Origin: Selenomonas sp. GACV-9
GTDB taxonomy: Bacteria; Bacillota; Negativicutes; Selenomonadales; Selenomonadaceae
Reading direction: 5' to 3'
Assembly: GCA_900116485.1 (NCBI GenBank)
Contig: FPAX01000005.1
Location: 78,688-142,687 of the forward strand
DNA: 64,000 nt
The notes beneath the pieces were generated by a model, which made no database searches, was not told the DNA's origin, and worked only from the letters and a program-made list of their open reading frames with translations. Position numbers and translations under genes: made by a program. Each line of letters opens with the position of its first letter. The first letter of the stretch is position 1. Below are positions 53,464 through 64,000 of this stretch, in pieces.

Positions 53464-53895
53464 TTCTTGGAATTCCGTCTTGGTCGCACGCAAACGGGCC
53501 ATAGCACGCTGCATAGCGAGCTGTGCACGCTCGATGTCGATGTTCTTCGACTCCGGCACACCCTGATGGAACTGGTCCAGACGTGCTTTTGCACGGGCCA
53601 TGGCATCCTTCGCACGGTTGATATCGATATCGATTGGCTGCTCAGCAGCAGTCGCCAGTACCGTAATCTTATCCGGCGTGACCTCCATGAAACCACCAGC
53701 TACGGCGATGAGCTGCTCATCGCGGTCAGCGCCAAGGCGCACGCGCATGGCGTGCGGCACAAGGCCCGTAACCAATGGTGCATGTTTCGGCAGGATGCCG
53801 AGCTCGCCGCCCGTGGAACGGACGATGAGCATGCTGATGTCTGCGGAGTAAACCACTTTATCCGGAGAGACAATCTCTAGCTTGATAGTCGCCAT
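53461..53895 (-). CDS. atpC: ATP synthase F1 subunit epsilon
   Basis: A 144-aa central-stalk subunit. The N-terminal beta sandwich (KLEIVSPDKVVYSADISMLIVRSTGGELGILPKHAPLV) and the C-terminal two-helix domain are present. It inhibits or regulates F1 rotation. It is the last gene of the atp operon, three bases after atpD, and its stop codon is part of the terminator hairpin. Confidence 0.97.
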   Translation of the reverse strand: MATIKLEIVSPDKVVYSADISMLIVRSTGGELGILPKHAPLVTGLVPHAMRVRLGADRDEQLIAVAGGFMEVTPDKITVLATAAEQPIDIDINRAKDAMARAKARLDQFHQGVPESKNIDIERAQLAMQRAMARLRATKTEFQE

Positions 53896-53898
53896 AGA

Positions 53899-56192
<2,294 letters not shown>

Positions 56193-56211
56193 AAAGAATC
56201 ACCTCGCTGCC

Positions 56212-57729
56212 TTATGCCATTTTGTATGTTACGGTTTCCTTGAACTCCTCAATTGCCTGCTTGAGCTCCGTCTCGATTGCATCATCGAGTTTCTTCTGGT
56301 CAGCGATCTTGCGGCCGATTTCCGGATGCTGCGTGTGCATGAACTTCAGGAAATCTGCATGGAAATCTACGACCTTGTCAACCGGAATGTCGACAAGGAA
56401 GCCCTTGACGGCCGTGTAGATGACCATAACCTGATCCTGGACGAGCAGCGGGCTGTACTGAGCCTGTTTCAGCGTCTCTACCATGCGGGCACCGCGATCG
56501 AGCTGTGCCTTCGTAGCCTTGTCGAGATCAGATGCGAACTGCGAGAAAGCAGCCAGCTCACGATACTGAGCAAGGTCAAGACGCATCGTACCAGCAACCT
56601 GTTTCATGGCCTTGATCTGTGCCGAACCACCGACACGGGATACCGACAGACCTACGCTGATAGCCGGACGGATACCGGAGTAGAAGGAGTTGGTCTCCAG
56701 CATGATCTGACCATCGGTAATGGAGATGACGTTCGTCGGGATATAGGCCGAAACGTCACCAGCCTGGGTCTCGATGATCGGCAGAGCCGTGATAGAACCG
56801 CCGCCCAGCTCATCGCTGAGTTTAGCTGCACGCTCAAGGAGACGGGAATGCAGATAGAATACATCGCCCGGATATGCCTCACGCCCTGGCGGTCTGCGCA
56901 GAAGCAGGGACATAGCACGGTAAGCAGCTGCATGCTTCGTAAGGTCATCATAGACGCAGAGGCAAGCCTTGCCCTGATACATGAAGTGCTCAGCCATGGC
57001 AACACCGGCATACGGAGCCAGGTACTGCAGTGGAGCGCTGTCGGCAGCCGTAGCCGCAACGACAATCGTGTACTTCATAGCGCCAGCCTCTTCGAGAGTC
57101 TTGACAACACGGGCAACCGTCGAGGCCTTCTGACCGATGGCCACATAGACGCAGATACAATCCTGATCATGCTGGTTGAGGATCGTGTCAACGGCGATAG
57201 CCGTCTTACCGATACCACGGTCACCGATGATGAGCTCACGCTGGCCACGGCCGATAGGTACGAGGGCATCGATAGCCTTGATACCAGTCTGCAGCGGCTC
57301 ATGGACCGATTTACGGTCAGCGATACCCGGTGCATGGAACTCGACCGGACGCATCGTCTCAGCCTTGATTTCGCCTTTGCCATCGATAGGACGACCGATA
57401 GCATCGACTACGCGGCCAATCATAGCCTCGCCAGCCGGCACCTGCATGATTTTGCCCGTGCGCTTGACCTGCGAGCCCTCTTTGACCTTCGTCTCGCCGC
57501 CTAAGATAACGGCACCGACATTGTCCTGCTCAAGGTTCAGGACCAGACCATATACATCATTGCCGAAATCGAGCAGCTCGCCAGCCATGGCTTTCTCCAG
57601 GCCATGGATATGGGCGATACCGTCACCGATCTCGATAACCGTACCAACATCATCCACATTAAGTTCAACGTTATAGTTCTTAATCTGGTCTTTGATGATG
57701 GCTGTTATTTCTTCCGGATTCATTTTCAT
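56212..57729 (-). CDS. atpA: ATP synthase F1 subunit alpha
   Basis: The 505-aa non-catalytic nucleotide-binding subunit. The arginine finger region ([18 protein letters not shown]) and the ATP synthase alpha/beta signature [11 protein letters not shown] are intact. The P-loop reads GDRGIGKT rather than the usual GDRQTGKT, a two-residue difference in an otherwise standard protein. The start may be the ATG at 57729 or one two codons later. It lies between atpH and atpG. Confidence 0.98.
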   Translation of the reverse strand: MKMNPEEITAIIKDQIKNYNVELNVDDVGTVIEIGDGIAHIHGLEKAMAGELLDFGNDVYGLVLNLEQDNVGAVILGGETKVKEGSQVKRTGKIMQVPAGEAMIGRVVDAIGRPIDGKGEIKAETMRPVEFHAPGIADRKSVHEPLQTGIKAIDALVPIGRGQRELIIGDRGIGKTAIAVDTILNQHDQDCICVYVAIGQKASTVARVVKTLEEAGAMKYTIVVAATAADSAPLQYLAPYAGVAMAEHFMYQGKACLCVYDDLTKHAAAYRAMSLLLRRPPGREAYPGDVFYLHSRLLERAAKLSDELGGGSITALPIIETQAGDVSAYIPTNVISITDGQIMLETNSFYSGIRPAISVGLSVSRVGGSAQIKAMKQVAGTMRLDLAQYRELAAFSQFASDLDKATKAQLDRGARMVETLKQAQYSPLLVQDQVMVIYTAVKGFLVDIPVDKVVDFHADFLKFMHTQHPEIGRKIADQKKLDDAIETELKQAIEEFKETVTYKMA

Positions 57730-57753
57730 AACTTCGCTGTCACCCCAGTTTCA

Positions 57754-58296
57754 TCACTTGTTCGCCAGTAATTCTTTTCTCAGCGTTTCGAGGCGGCCGG
57801 CAACACTGCCATCGATGCGGCGATCGCCAATCTTTACGATCACGCCACCGATGATGTCTTTGTTCTCGTGGAGGCGCAGCTCCACTTTCTTGCCTGTAAC
57901 CTGCGCCAGTTTCGTCTTGATAGACTCCTGCTGTGCAGAACTAGCCGGCTCTGCTGTCGTAACATCCGCAATCAGGATGCCTCTGGCCTCATTGGAAAGC
58001 GCACGGTACTCATCCTCGATGGCAGACAGCAGCGCAATGCGGCGCTTGTCAATCAGCAGCATCAGGAAATTGTACACGTTTGCCGAAAGCTCACCCTCAA
58101 ACATCTTGCCGAGAATCTCTTTCTTCGCCTTCGTCTCGACCTGCGGATTGGAAAGGAAAGCTGCAGCCTCTGGTACCGAGTCCAGCCCGGTGCGCACATC
58201 GGCCAGCTCCTTGCCATACTCCACAAGCTTATCTTCCTCCTGGGCAATCTCGAAGATGGCCCGGGAATATTTACGTGCAAGCTGTAAGTTTAGCAT
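57754..58296 (-). CDS. atpH: ATP synthase F1 subunit delta
   Basis: The 180-aa OSCP-type peripheral stalk subunit that links F1 to the b subunits. The N-terminal helical domain (LARKYSRAIFEIAQEEDKLVEYGKEL) and C-terminal domain (ENKDIIGGVIVKIGDRRIDGSVAGRLETL) with the conserved GG-I-G-D--IDGS pattern are present. It overlaps atpF by seven bases. Confidence 0.97.
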   Translation of the reverse strand: MLNLQLARKYSRAIFEIAQEEDKLVEYGKELADVRTGLDSVPEAAAFLSNPQVETKAKKEILGKMFEGELSANVYNFLMLLIDKRRIALLSAIEDEYRALSNEARGILIADVTTAEPASSAQQESIKTKLAQVTGKKVELRLHENKDIIGGVIVKIGDRRIDGSVAGRLETLRKELLANK

Positions 58297-58793
58297 GGCA
58301 AATCACCAATCTTGTCTTTGTCGAGCTTATCGACGAATTCCGTGATAAGCTGTTCATTCTCAGCTTTATCGATATTTTTCGAGATGATCTTACCGGCAGC
58401 AGCCATGGACAGAGCCACAACCTCAGCACGGAGCTGGGCTACAGCCCGCTCACGGTCACGCTGGATTTCCGCTGCAGCGGCTTTCTTCATCTGCTCGATT
58501 TCGCGTTTCGTCTCAGCACGTGCTGCCTCGCGATCTTCGCTGGCACGCTTTTCCGCGTTGCGGATAATCTCCTCAGCCTTGATGTTGGCAGCAGCCAGCT
58601 TCTTCTTGTAATCAGCCAGCAGCTGGTCAGCTTCCGCTGCATCAGCATCTGCTTTGTCGAGGCTTTCCTTTATCTTATCCTCGCGGGCTTTGAGCATGTT
58701 GACGACCGGCTTATAAGCCACAGCGCGCAGTAATACGACCAGGATTACGAAGTTGAGGATCTGCGCGAAAAATGTCATATTTAACTCGATCAA
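58290..58793 (-). CDS. atpF: ATP synthase Fo subunit b
   Basis: The 167-aa peripheral stalk subunit: one N-terminal membrane helix (about 6-25) and a long charged helix rich in Ala, Glu, Lys and Arg (about 35-150). It starts MIELNMTFFAQILNFVILVVLLR. A single b gene is present, so the stalk is a homodimer. It lies 40 bases after atpE. Confidence 0.97.
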   Translation of the reverse strand: MIELNMTFFAQILNFVILVVLLRAVAYKPVVNMLKAREDKIKESLDKADADAAEADQLLADYKKKLAAANIKAEEIIRNAEKRASEDREAARAETKREIEQMKKAAAAEIQRDRERAVAQLRAEVVALSMAAAGKIISKNIDKAENEQLITEFVDKLDKDKIGDLPC

Positions 58794-58833
58794 TTACTAT
58801 GCCCCCCTTGCTATGTTCTTCATCAAAAAGAAA

Positions 58834-59085
58834 TTATTTGATGAGCGGGTTAGCATAGAGCATGATCAGGGCAACAACCGTTGCGATGATTGCCATTGCC
58901 TCGATCAGACCAACGGAAATCAGCGTATTGGTGAACAGCGTGTTCTTTGCTTCCGGCTGACGCGTGATACCTTCGATGAAACGGCTCGTTACCATACCAT
59001 CACCGAGGCCGGCGCCGACTGCGGCGAGACCCATGCAGAGACCTGCACCGATTAAAGCTGCTGCTACCATAATTGCATTTTCCAT
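58834..59085 (-). CDS. atpE: ATP synthase Fo subunit c
   Basis: An 83-aa hairpin protein forming the rotor ring. Helix 1 contains GAGLGDG (Asp29) and helix 2 the essential carboxylate in VGLIEAMAII (Glu62); the loop has the conserved RQPEAKN. Glu62 is followed by Ala rather than the Ser-Thr of classical sodium c-rings, and the position of their first-helix glutamine holds Asp29. Two carboxylates per site is therefore possible. Ion choice (proton or sodium) cannot be settled from sequence alone. The AAGGAGG ribosome site is strong, as expected for the most abundant subunit. Confidence 0.97.
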   Translation of the reverse strand: MENAIMVAAALIGAGLCMGLAAVGAGLGDGMVTSRFIEGITRQPEAKNTLFTNTLISVGLIEAMAIIATVVALIMLYANPLIK

Positions 59086-59130
59086 GAAAAAATCCTCCTT
59101 AACAATGTAAAAACTTCTCAGATAGTAGAG

Positions 59131-59811
59131 TTATGATTCCTCTTCCTCATGCTTGACCGCATTGGCAAGATATGCCATCGACAGCATCGTGAAGATGACG
59201 GCCTGAACTCCGCCGATAAAGATACTGAACGCCAGCCAGGCAACGGCTGGAATCGGCATCCAGATTGGCATGAGTTTCAGCAGGACGACGATGAGAATCT
59301 CGCCTGCCAGAATGTTACCAAATAGACGAAATGCCAGCGTAATCGGCTTGGCAATTTCCTCAATCGCATTGATGATCACAAATACCGGCGTCGGCTTGAA
59401 GAAATGCGCCACATAGTGGCCCCCCTTCATGAAAAGCCCCAGTACATGTACCATGACAATGACCAGGAGTGCTAATGCCAGTGTAGTGTTCAGATCATTG
59501 GTCGGTGATGCCATCTTCGGTATCAAGCCCAGCCAGTTGGAAACCAACAGGAACATGAACAGGGATACGATAAATGGCGCCAGGAACCGGCCCCGCTGTC
59601 CCATCATCGCATCAAGCTGCTCATGCAGCCACAGAACAATGATTTCCACCACATTCTGCCAGCCGCTCGGAATGATTTTCAGATTGCGGGTAGCCAGGAA
59701 TGCGATCAACAGGACAATTGCCATCGCAATCCAGGTCATGTACAGCGTTTCCATGTTAAAGGAAAAGCCCATGATCTGCTCTGTTCCGCGATGAACGACC
59801 TCTTCGCCCAT
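59131..59811 (-). CDS. atpB: ATP synthase Fo subunit a
   Basis: A 226-aa membrane subunit with five or six helices forming the ion half-channels. The essential arginine is in ITLAFRLFGNILAGEI, and the helix-4/5 segment SNWLGLIPKMASPTNDLNTTLALALLV is standard. It lies between atpI and atpE. Confidence 0.97.
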   Translation of the reverse strand: MGEEVVHRGTEQIMGFSFNMETLYMTWIAMAIVLLIAFLATRNLKIIPSGWQNVVEIIVLWLHEQLDAMMGQRGRFLAPFIVSLFMFLLVSNWLGLIPKMASPTNDLNTTLALALLVIVMVHVLGLFMKGGHYVAHFFKPTPVFVIINAIEEIAKPITLAFRLFGNILAGEILIVVLLKLMPIWMPIPAVAWLAFSIFIGGVQAVIFTMLSMAYLANAVKHEEEES

Positions 59812-59844
59812 ACACTCAACCTCCTTCCCATAAGAAAACCTCAG

Positions 59845-60219
59845 TTAGCCTTTACCGTAATTCATATGGATCAGCAGGAACATCGCCATTCCATAGCAGA
59901 TAAGGAACCCCAGCACGGTCACCCCGAACACTTGCGCAGAAATATTTACGGCTGTCAGCAGGATCAACAGCAGAACCATCATCCGCAAGACCAGCCCCCA
60001 AAGCATCTGCTTCTTTGCGCCGCCAGCAGGAACCGCAGCGATTCTCCACAATCGCCAGGCCATATTCCAGACAAACACCAGCGCTGCCAGATACCCAAGC
60101 AGCAGTGCACCGATGAGATGTGCCTCGCCTCTTGCAAGCAAGAGACTGCCAACCATCAATGCCGCCACCGCCAAGCCAACTGCCAGGCGCTTTATGAATA
60201 CCGATAAAACTTCTTTCAT
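59845..60219 (-). CDS. atpI: ATP synthase subunit I (AtpI-like)
   Basis: A 124-aa membrane protein with four helices and the typical small AtpI/ATP-synthase-I layout; it is thought to help c-ring assembly or magnesium handling. It is the first gene of the operon, with GGAGGAGG directly upstream, and is preceded by a long AT-rich leader. Sequence conservation in this family is low, so the call leans on position. Confidence 0.85.
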   Translation of the reverse strand: MKEVLSVFIKRLAVGLAVAALMVGSLLLARGEAHLIGALLLGYLAALVFVWNMAWRLWRIAAVPAGGAKKQMLWGLVLRMMVLLLILLTAVNISAQVFGVTVLGFLICYGMAMFLLIHMNYGKG

Positions 60220-60542
60220 ATTCCTCCTCCAACGGCAGCCAAAGCCGTCGTCTTCGTTGAATACTTACGACGATAGTATACATCCCTGTGGGACACCATC
60301 TGCCTAACAGTCATATTTCGACATCGATGGTTTAAATCCCTTTTGTTTTCTAGAAATCTAAAGAAAAATTACGATTTATTTTTCCTATATAGTCATAAAA
60401 AACATTTATTTATACTACCATAAATCAATAAAATTGATTTATCCACGTTGGTCGCAATGTTTATTATATGCGATTGATTAATGAATAGCAAGCATTTTTT
60501 CAACAAAAGCTAAAATATCGACAATTCAACCAATACCGCCAT
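60220..60542 (-). promoter_or_regulatory. atp operon promoter and long AT-rich leader
   Basis: No gene lies in this 323-base gap. On the minus strand TTGCTA (60486-60491), 17 bases, TATAAT (60463-60468) form a good promoter, giving a leader of about 240 nt. The leader begins with a perfect 10-bp AT-only hairpin ATAAATCAAT-AAA-ATTGATTTAT (60420-60442) and is strongly AT-rich compared with its surroundings. Confidence 0.6.
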
Positions 60543-60797
60543 TCAAAGCACATTTCCCTGCTTGAGCTGGCGGTACAGCGTATAGATAGCACCAGGGAAA
60601 CCCACGATGATTCCGATCAATTTGCCGGCATAGTCAAGTCCTAGATTCTCATCAGCCAAATTGCCTAAAAACACGCAGATGCCGACAAAAACCACCAGAT
60701 AAATGCCGATGCCGCCCAGCACCGAAAAAGCCTTGACAGCCTGCCGCAAGCCTTCATGTTTCTGCACTTCCTGCTCTGTCTGTACCTTCTTGTCCAT
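60543..60797 (-). CDS. atpZ: AtpZ/AtpI-family small membrane protein
   Basis: An 84-aa protein with two membrane helices (about 27-47 and 58-76) and the family pattern GGIGIYLVVFVGICVFLGNLADENLG...GIIVGFPGAIYTLYRQL. AtpZ proteins accompany ATP synthase operons and are proposed to act with AtpI in magnesium or calcium transport or assembly. The start at 60797 has GGGAGAACG; the longer open frame upstream overlaps wecB and its terminator and is not real. It precedes the atp promoter and may be co-transcribed. Confidence 0.85.
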   Translation of the reverse strand: MDKKVQTEQEVQKHEGLRQAVKAFSVLGGIGIYLVVFVGICVFLGNLADENLGLDYAGKLIGIIVGFPGAIYTLYRQLKQGNVL

Positions 60798-60820
60798 ATC
60801 TCGTTCTCCCTGTAAAAAAA

Positions 60821-60840
60821 GCCTTCCCTGACGGGAAGGC
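60821..60840 (-). terminator. Intrinsic terminator of wecB
   Basis: GCCTTCCC-TGAC-GGGAAGGC followed by TTTTTTT on the minus strand, nine bases after the wecB stop; same stem as at 28139 and 38102. Confidence 0.9.
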
Positions 60841-60849
60841 TTGCTTTGC

Positions 60850-62016
60850 TTATTTACCGTCAAACACATCTGGACGGTTGGCAGCCATGCCATAATGGTA
60901 GAGGATTGCCTGAATGATACGCTCCGATGCCTTGCCATCACCATAAGGATTGACCGACTCCGCCATGCGGCCATACTCCGCCGGATCTTCGAGCAGCGTC
61001 TTAGCTTCCTGATACACGCGCTCACGGTCAGTGCCGATGAGCTTGACCGTGCCAGCTGCAACAGCCTCCGGGCGCTCCGTCGTGTCGCGCAGGACAAGAA
61101 CGGGTTTTCCCAATGCCGGTGCCTCCTCCTGTACACCGCCCGAATCCGTCAGGATCAGGTGTGCACGGCTCATGAGGTTGGCAAAAGGCTCGTAATCGAG
61201 CGGATCAATCAGATGGACCTTGGCAAGGCCGCCGAGTTCCTCACGGACAACCTCGCGTACCTTCGGATTCTTATGCACGGGGAAGACGACCTCTACGTCC
61301 TCAAACTCCTCAGTCAGCTGACGCAGTGCCTTGTAGACATGACGCATCGGCTCGCCGAGATTCTCGCGGCGATGGGTCGTGACGAGGATGATGCGCTTGT
61401 TGTCAAAATCGATATTCTGCAGCATCTCGTCCTCGAACTCGAAGTCTGCCCGTACCGTATGATGGAGCGCATCGATGACCGTATTGCCCGTGACGAAGAT
61501 GCTGTCTTTGGCAACATTTTCAGCCAGCAGGTTCTGCTCGCTCGTCGCGGTCGGTGCAAAGTTGAGATCGGAAATACAGCCCGTGAGCTTGCGGTTCATC
61601 TCCTCCGGGAACGGCGAGTACTTGTTATGGGTACGCAGGCCTGCCTCCACATGACCGACAGTCGTCTGATGATAGTAGGCAGCCAAAGCGCCGGCAAAGG
61701 TCGTCGTCGTATCGCCATGGACGAGCACGATGTCCGGCTTCTCTTCCGACAGCACCGCATCGAGGCCCTTCATGGCTTTCGTCGTGATGTCAAAGAGCGT
61801 CTGTCCCTGCGCCATGATATCAAGGTCGTGGTCCGGCGTGATATGGAAAAGGTTCAGTACCTGATCGAGCATCTCGCGGTGCTGTGCCGTTACCGCTACC
61901 ACTGGCGTAATCTTATCCGCGTGTTTCTGAAGCTCCAGCACGATTGGTGCCATCTTGATTGCCTCAGGACGCGTCCCAAAGACCGTCATCACCTTGATTT
62001 TCTTCTTATCCATCAA
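60850..62016 (-). CDS. wecB: UDP-N-acetylglucosamine 2-epimerase (non-hydrolysing)
   Basis: A 388-aa enzyme converting UDP-GlcNAc to UDP-ManNAc for surface polysaccharide or wall polymers. Conserved parts are VFGTRPEAIKMAP, LVHGDTTTTFAGALAAYY, GHVEAGLRT, THRRENLG and the C-terminal DSGGVQEEAPALGKPVLVLR. Length is standard. It follows the WecA/MraY-type gene with a terminator in between. Confidence 0.96.
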   Translation of the reverse strand: MMDKKKIKVMTVFGTRPEAIKMAPIVLELQKHADKITPVVAVTAQHREMLDQVLNLFHITPDHDLDIMAQGQTLFDITTKAMKGLDAVLSEEKPDIVLVHGDTTTTFAGALAAYYHQTTVGHVEAGLRTHNKYSPFPEEMNRKLTGCISDLNFAPTATSEQNLLAENVAKDSIFVTGNTVIDALHHTVRADFEFEDEMLQNIDFDNKRIILVTTHRRENLGEPMRHVYKALRQLTEEFEDVEVVFPVHKNPKVREVVREELGGLAKVHLIDPLDYEPFANLMSRAHLILTDSGGVQEEAPALGKPVLVLRDTTERPEAVAAGTVKLIGTDRERVYQEAKTLLEDPAEYGRMAESVNPYGDGKASERIIQAILYHYGMAANRPDVFDGK

Positions 62017-62036
62017 AAATCCCCTTTCTATAAAGA

Positions 62037-62059
62037 AAGGCAGGTCTCACACCTGCCTT
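62037..62059 (-). terminator. Intrinsic terminator between wecA-like gene and wecB
   Basis: AAGGCAGGT-GTGAG-ACCTGCCTT followed by TCTTTA on the minus strand, between the glycosyl-1-phosphate transferase and wecB. Confidence 0.75.
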
Positions 62060-62090
62060 CTGGGTTCCCACTCTGTATGTTCCCGCGGGC

Positions 62091-63143
62091 TTAATGCTGA
62101 TGCGCGGAATCGTTCAAACGGAAAATGCCAATCTTCTTCGCCCCGAAAAGCACTGCCACCACGACCGCGCCGACGATGAGAATGGCAATCTGCGTGCTGA
62201 CCTCGGTGAGCGCCACAGCACTGAGACCTAACAAGGCGCTGATCACATACATCAAGAGGACTGCCTGACGCTGGCTGAATCCCAGGTCGAGCAGACGATG
62301 ATGAAGATGCCCCTTATCCGGTTTGAAGATCGGCACGCCACCACGATAGCGGCGAACAATCGCAAACGTCGTATCAAGGATCGGCAAACCAAGTGCCAGG
62401 ATCGGCACGATCAGCGCAATCGTCGCTGCGCTCTTGACCGCACCGATGACCGAGATACCTGCCAGCATATAGCCAAGGAACATGCTGCCCGAGTCTCCCA
62501 TGAAGATGCGGGCAGGATTGAAATTGTAATAAAGGAAGCCGATGGCAGCACCTGCCAGAGCTGCCGTGAGCACAGCAACGAGCACGATGCCCTGCTGCAA
62601 CGCCACAAGGAATATCGTAATGGCCGCAATCGTCGATACGCCAGCAGCCAGGCCATCGAGGCCGTCAATCAAGTTGACGGTATTTGTCAGGCCGACAATC
62701 CAGAAAATCGTAGCCGGGATGGCAAACCATTCCGTATAGATATAATCGCCAAATGGATCCGTAATGAAGTCGATGCGCACATCAAAGGCAACAACAAGTA
62801 CGGCTGCTGCCAGGATCTGTCCCACGAGCTTGACCTTGGCCGGCAGGTTCTTATAGTCATCGATGATACCAACCAATACGATCAGCGAACCGCCGACCAT
62901 AAGACCGATAAGCTCGTTCATGACTTCCTCTGACATCGGCACCGCAATCATGATGCTGAACATCGCCACCATGAACGCTGCATAGATCCCCAATCCGCCG
63001 ATACGCGGAATCGGTTTTTTATGTACTTTTCTCGCATCAGGAGCATCCATGGCTCCTGTCTTGGCCGCCAAAAAGATCACGCCTGGCGTAATGAGCAATG
63101 CCACACCGGCAGCAATAACAAACGCCATCATATAATCTGGCAT
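62091..63143 (-). CDS. WecA/TagO-type UDP-GlcNAc:undecaprenyl-phosphate GlcNAc-1-phosphate transferase
   Basis: A 350-aa membrane enzyme that starts lipid-linked polysaccharide synthesis. Ten or eleven helices are predicted. Catalytic motifs are GIIDDYKNLPAK (Asp-Asp), NTVNLIDGLDGLAAG and IFMGDSGSMFLG, and the substrate-binding HLHHRLLDLGFSQRQA follows. HLHHR places it with WecA/TagO/WbpL rather than MraY. The start at 63143 (MPDYMMAF) has AGAGGTG upstream; the frame is open further. With wecB downstream it suggests production of a ManNAc-containing surface polymer. Confidence 0.93.
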   Translation of the reverse strand: MPDYMMAFVIAAGVALLITPGVIFLAAKTGAMDAPDARKVHKKPIPRIGGLGIYAAFMVAMFSIMIAVPMSEEVMNELIGLMVGGSLIVLVGIIDDYKNLPAKVKLVGQILAAAVLVVAFDVRIDFITDPFGDYIYTEWFAIPATIFWIVGLTNTVNLIDGLDGLAAGVSTIAAITIFLVALQQGIVLVAVLTAALAGAAIGFLYYNFNPARIFMGDSGSMFLGYMLAGISVIGAVKSAATIALIVPILALGLPILDTTFAIVRRYRGGVPIFKPDKGHLHHRLLDLGFSQRQAVLLMYVISALLGLSAVALTEVSTQIAILIVGAVVVAVLFGAKKIGIFRLNDSAHQH

Positions 63144-63255
63144 ACAAGTAGCACCTCTTTTTCCCTTTGCATTCAAATTTTTATAGCAAGCCTATTTTAC
63201 CGCAGCGGTTCGCCAGTGTCAATGAAAATAAGCTGAATGCGCCGTTTGATTCCAG

Positions 63256-63720
63256 TCAGTCATGAATCTCATCAGGTCGGCAGGTTACGATGCTGCCATC
63301 GGTTTCGTAGTAGACGACCTTTGCCAGCTTGGCATTTCGAAGCATACGGCGGCAAAGCAGGCAAGGCTTGCCGGAGGCCAGGCTGCCGTCAGCATTGATA
63401 CCGACGATATAGATGGTCGCACCCTCCATGACCGCAGGATCGGCATTGATGATGGCATTCTGTTCCGCATGAACCGCTACGCAGAGTTCATAATTCTGCC
63501 CCTTGGGCACATGCAGGCGTTCACGCTCGCAGACGCCGGTATCGATGCAGTTGGACTCGCCGCGCGGCGCACCATTGTAGCCCGTGCTGATGATGATCTT
63601 ATCCTTGACGATGATGGCACCATAGCGGCGGCGCAGACAGGTGGCACGACGGCCAACAGCCTTGGCGATATCCAGGAAATACTCTGTCCAGTCCGGGCGC
63701 TGCTGTTTCTCACGATTCAT
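63256..63720 (-). CDS. comEB: dCMP deaminase family protein (ComEB-like)
   Basis: A 154-aa zinc deaminase. The zinc and catalytic residues are His84-Ala-Glu86 in CVAVHAEQNAI and Cys120/Cys123 in KPCLLCRRM. The N-terminal insert with GYNGAPRGESNC and further cysteines is typical of the dCMP deaminase group. The likely reaction is dCMP to dUMP. Its ATG lies inside the end of the upstream gene (11-base overlap). Confidence 0.92.
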   Translation of the reverse strand: MNREKQQRPDWTEYFLDIAKAVGRRATCLRRRYGAIIVKDKIIISTGYNGAPRGESNCIDTGVCERERLHVPKGQNYELCVAVHAEQNAIINADPAVMEGATIYIVGINADGSLASGKPCLLCRRMLRNAKLAKVVYYETDGSIVTCRPDEIHD

Positions 63721-64000
63721 GATTCTCTTCCTCTCTCTTCTGTAAATAACGATGCCCCAGAATCACAGCGACAAAATCATCCACTGGCTCTGGCGGCACC
63801 TGCATGGTCACCGGTAGCAGCCGGCGCCACCCCTTCGGTGGATGGGCCTTCCAGTACTCGCCCTTGGCCATCTCTGTCGTCCGGTATTCATCTACCACGA
63901 CCACAGGCAAATCCGGCAGAGCTGTCTCAATACGCTCCCTGGCCTGCTGGCTCGTAGTACCATTACCCTCAACCAGCCGGTCAAAACCGAACCGCTGCCG
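63710..64000 (-). CDS. YqgF/RuvX-like RNase H-fold protein, 3' part only
   Basis: The gene runs off the window; only its last 96 codons are visible. The readable part includes RLVEGNGTTSQQARERIE, then VVVVDEYRTTEMAKGEYW and PVDDFVAVILGHRYL. The order of a G-N-G-T-[ST]-S segment, a D-E-x-x-T-T segment and a D-x-x-A segment resembles the C-terminal half of YqgF/RuvX nucleases, but the middle (KAHPPKGWRRLLPVTMQVPP) is longer than usual, so it is a divergent relative at best. It overlaps the dCMP deaminase gene by 11 bases. Confidence 0.55.
   Translation of the reverse strand, partial: RQRFGFDRLVEGNGTTSQQARERIETALPDLPVVVVDEYRTTEMAKGEYWKAHPPKGWRRLLPVTMQVPPEPVDDFVAVILGHRYLQKREEENHES

Noticed and set aside
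60798..61136. N-terminal extension of the atpZ frame
   Set aside because: It would overlap the wecB coding region and cross the wecB terminator; a clean start with ribosome site exists at 60797.

Overview
The window looks like chromosomal DNA of an anaerobic, flagellated Negativicute, most likely a relative of Selenomonas. This is an inference from gene content and protein style: hybrid cluster protein, SCIFF peptide with its maturase, a GGGtGRT/NifU-like pair, RNase M5 next to rsmA, flagellin, many signalling proteins and a moderately high G+C content. No database search was possible. Most genes lie on the minus strand.

Region 1 (1-18650) is bounded by two inverted, about 96% identical copies of a non-coding repeat. 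Inside it are a cytochrome c maturation operon (crp/fnr-ccmA-B-C-E-F) of the variant type with a Cys-type CcmE and no ccmH, the hybrid cluster protein gene hcp, an unrecognised protein with three 42-residue-spaced copies of a VSNFGxETK motif, two paralogous chemoreceptors, and a TSUP transporter-jetA-jetB-jetC operon. The last encodes three of the four Wadjet/MksBEF-type SMC proteins; the nuclease gene jetD is not in the window. The hcp and crp/fnr promoters each carry a related palindrome (TGTWRC-N4-GCWACW) at the same class II activator position, suggesting one small nitrosative/anaerobic regulon.

Region 2 (18477-29420): a 614-bp composite non-coding repeat, ridA, the GGGtGRT/NifU-like pair, the glycolytic cluster gap-pgk-tpiA-gpmI, the SCIFF peptide scfA (45 aa, six Cys) with its radical SAM maturase scfB, a PHP phosphatase and a TSCPD protein.

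Region 3 (29592-39671): a GGDEF/GAF/PAS diguanylate cyclase, a GtrA protein, an MFS exporter, two GT8 glycosyltransferases, a flagellin with a large Ser/Thr/Tyr-rich central insert and a leader with two CsrA-like sites, and an NhaC antiporter.

Region 4 (39778-53409): an overlapping operon (DegS-like kinase, PLP decarboxylase, tmk, rnmV, rsmA), a YgbA-like protein, ftsW, trmB, a sigma-54-activator-like regulator that lacks GAFTGA, a large EAL protein flanked by two degenerate GGDEF domains, and a small membrane protein.

Region 5 (53461-64000): the complete F1Fo ATP synthase operon (atpI-B-E-F-H-A-G-D-C), atpZ, wecB, a WecA/MraY-type glycosyl-1-phosphate transferase, dCMP deaminase, and the 3' end of a YqgF/RuvX-like gene running off the edge. 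Intrinsic terminators separate nearly every transcription unit, and five of them share the same CCTTCC/GGAAGG stem.
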